From NCBI RefSeq assembly GCF_900090325.1, contig NZ_FMHW01000002.1, positions 2,046,001 to 2,110,000 on the forward strand: a stretch of DNA of 64,000 nt. Direction: 5' to 3'. Both the position numbers and the translations under genes were made by a program. Shown piece by piece: positions 62,544-64,000 of this stretch (position 1 is the first letter of the stretch; the number at the start of each line of letters is the position of its first letter). Source of the DNA: Micromonospora pallida. Lineage in GTDB: Bacteria; Actinomycetota; Actinomycetes; Mycobacteriales; Micromonosporaceae. The notes under the pieces were generated by a model. It saw only the letters and a list, made by a program, of their open reading frames with translations. It made no database searches and was not told the origin of the DNA.

Positions 62544-64000
62544 ATGGGTCAACCCGGTTCATCCACCCTTTCCCGCGAACCCCTGCTCCAGGTCGACACC
62601 GTCGCCGCACTGCGCCGGCTCGACCCCGACGACCTGACCGCCCGCACCCTGGTCCGGGTCACCGGCCACCACACCCCCGGCGACGGGGGCGGCGCCCTGT
62701 TGCGCTGGTCACCGACCAGCACCGTCGCCGGCAACGGCGGTACCGTGCACGACCCGTACGGTCGGCCGACCGGCCGCTGGCTGGCCCTGCACGACGGGGT
62801 CGGCGACTTCCGGATGTTCGGCGTCTTCGGCCGGGACACCCCGGCCGACGCCGCACTGGACGCGATGGTCGCCGACCCGACGATCCACCGGATCGAGGCC
62901 CACACCGACCTGCGCTTCGTCAAGCGGCACACCTTCGGCCGCAGCGACATCGAGCTGGACTTCGGCGGGCACACCGTGCACACCGACGGGATCGAGCGCA
63001 ACACCCACGACAACCCGTTCGGCGCGGTGCTCTACTTCCGGGGCACGGTCACCGACACGGTGGTCACCCACACCCTCACCGAGACGGTGCCGGAACTCTC
63101 TGACGTCTTCGAGGTGCCCGACTCCGGCCGGTTCGCCGTCGGCCAGTGGTGGACCGCCACCAGCAACGCGCTCACCGGCCGCGACGAGCGGGAGCTACAG
63201 AAGATGGTGCGGGTCACCCAGATCGTCGACGGCCGACACATCCGGGTGGACTACCTTAACGGCTGGGAACTGGCCCCGGGACGGACGATCACCTGGCGGC
63301 GGGTCGAGCCGGTGCGGCGGGCCCACGTCCGCAACATGGTCTTCCTCGGCCACGTCGCGTTCACCGGTGAGTACCCGGGCACCGGACCGGACGACCGCGA
63401 GTACAGCGGCTCCCACCCGATCGCCTACGAGTACGCGGTGCGCTGCGACGTCTCCGGCATCGACGCCACCGGCACCTGGTGGCCGGTGATCATGCGGCGC
63501 TGGTGCAGCCACTTCACCACCGCGAACTGCACCCTGAAGAACCCGCCGACCGTGATGTACGGCGGCGCCGGCTACCTCACCCAGCAGATCTACTGCCTCT
63601 ACGGGCACGTCGTGGACTGCCGCAGCTCCAACGCCCGGCACCTCAACGACCTCACCGCCTCGGCGTACTGCGTGGTGGAGAACTGCCACGGCGACGGGGA
63701 CGACGCCGGCGGCAACCCGTTCACCACCCACGGCCAGTACGAGCACGACCTGGTCTTCACCGGCTGTTCCGGCCTGATGGACATCGCCAACAGCGGCGGC
63801 CAGTGGGGCGTCAGCGCCAAGCGGATCACCGTCCGCCGGCACGTGTGCTCCTGGTTCGTCGCCGGCACCAAGATCACCGACCTGACTCTCGAGGACGTCC
63901 GGGTGATCGCCCGGTCGACCTTCGACCCGGCCGGCACCCTCCAGGTCAACGCCGACGGCCTCCAGATGCGCGGCTGCTCGGCCCGGACGCTGAGCATCGC
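62544..64000 (+). CDS. Right-handed beta-helix (pectate-lyase-like) protein, truncated by the window edge
   Basis: The frame is open from ATG 62544 to the right edge with no stop, at least 485 residues. The N-terminus starts at MGQPGSSTLSREP. ALRRLDPDDLTARTLVRVTG and GGALLRWSP resemble the entry region of parallel beta-helix (pectin-lyase fold) proteins, followed by repeats such as HTFGRSDIELDFGG, VDYLNGWELAPG, CDVSGIDATGTWW, CHGDGDDAGGNPF and TDLTLEDVRV. No signal peptide is visible, so it may be cytoplasmic or use a non-classical route. It could act on the polysaccharide whose sugar acid the operon at 56888-61180 uses. The fold is a reasonable call; the activity is not assigned. Confidence 0.65.
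   Translation, partial: MGQPGSSTLSREPLLQVDTVAALRRLDPDDLTARTLVRVTGHHTPGDGGGALLRWSPTSTVAGNGGTVHDPYGRPTGRWLALHDGVGDFRMFGVFGRDTPADAALDAMVADPTIHRIEAHTDLRFVKRHTFGRSDIELDFGGHTVHTDGIERNTHDNPFGAVLYFRGTVTDTVVTHTLTETVPELSDVFEVPDSGRFAVGQWWTATSNALTGRDERELQKMVRVTQIVDGRHIRVDYLNGWELAPGRTITWRRVEPVRRAHVRNMVFLGHVAFTGEYPGTGPDDREYSGSHPIAYEYAVRCDVSGIDATGTWWPVIMRRWCSHFTTANCTLKNPPTVMYGGAGYLTQQIYCLYGHVVDCRSSNARHLNDLTASAYCVVENCHGDGDDAGGNPFTTHGQYEHDLVFTGCSGLMDIANSGGQWGVSAKRITVRRHVCSWFVAGTKITDLTLEDVRVIARSTFDPAGTLQVNADGLQMRGCSARTLSI

Noticed and set aside
1..64000. tRNA, rRNA or CRISPR array
   Set aside because: No T-loop consensus, rRNA segment or regularly spaced repeat was found on either strand.

Overview
The window is about 72% G+C by eye, with frequent GTG starts, many one- to four-base gene overlaps, leaderless-looking starts, a WhiE-type (spore-pigment-like) aromatic polyketide cluster and a SARP-type activator. 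This points to a filamentous, sporulating actinomycete of the Micromonospora/Salinispora kind; the genus is inferred from protein flavour, not proven. All calls come from reading the sequence, with no database search. || Layout. 1-210: tail of a frameshifted tyrosine recombinase. 391-5229: an RNA-repair pair. The first gene is a fused RNA ligase-polynucleotide kinase. The second carries an MJ1316/DUF504 end-recognition domain, an EEP phosphatase/nuclease, a 2H phosphoesterase and a nucleotidyltransferase, and is split by a one-base frameshift. 5282-8317: erythromycin-esterase-like protein, divergent MerR-type regulator, tyrosine recombinase. 8325-18268: AidB-like acyl-CoA dehydrogenase, a small membrane protein, and a four-gene ABC (FtsX/MacB-type) operon. 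18397-23449: thymidine kinase, MFS protein, glycerophosphodiesterase, cation/proton exchanger, acyltransferase. 23577-26059: cytochrome bd oxidase (cydAB) behind tandem dyads. 26208-29486: GNAT, a second RNA ligase family, an uncharacterised protein and an SDR. 29528-30982: a dif-like Xer site, a second dif-shaped palindrome and a tyrosine recombinase gene. 30997-32588: SLOG-fold protein and secreted S1 protease. 32668-40088: type II PKS cluster. 40319-43100: HhH-domain membrane-anchored protein, small membrane proteins and a winged-helix regulator. 43202-50383: decayed secreted hydrolase, acetyltransferase, APC permease with an in-frame stop, DUF5995 protein, and a frameshifted LuxR-family (LAL) regulator. 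50571-55983: cyclase-ATPase protein, CrcB pair, TetR/MFS efflux pair. 56140-64000: hypothetical protein, then an IclR-controlled four-gene catabolic operon and the start of a beta-helix protein. || How the genes fit together. In the PKS cluster KS-alpha and the chain-length factor build the chain on an ACP that is fused to its aromatase/cyclase. A cupin, an ABM-type monooxygenase, two TcmI-like cyclases and an FAD hydroxylase tailor it. No ketoreductase is seen, as expected for a spore pigment. The 56888-61180 operon (aminotransferase, enolase-superfamily dehydratase, amidohydrolase, SDR) looks like acid-sugar or amino-sugar catabolism controlled by the divergent IclR regulator. || The most interesting points are the dif-like site beside a recombinase gene that itself starts inside a dif-shaped palindrome, and the two-gene RNA healing/sealing set with a second, unrelated-looking RNA ligase about 22 kb away. 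Several genes carry single-base lesions, which are either real decay or sequencing error.
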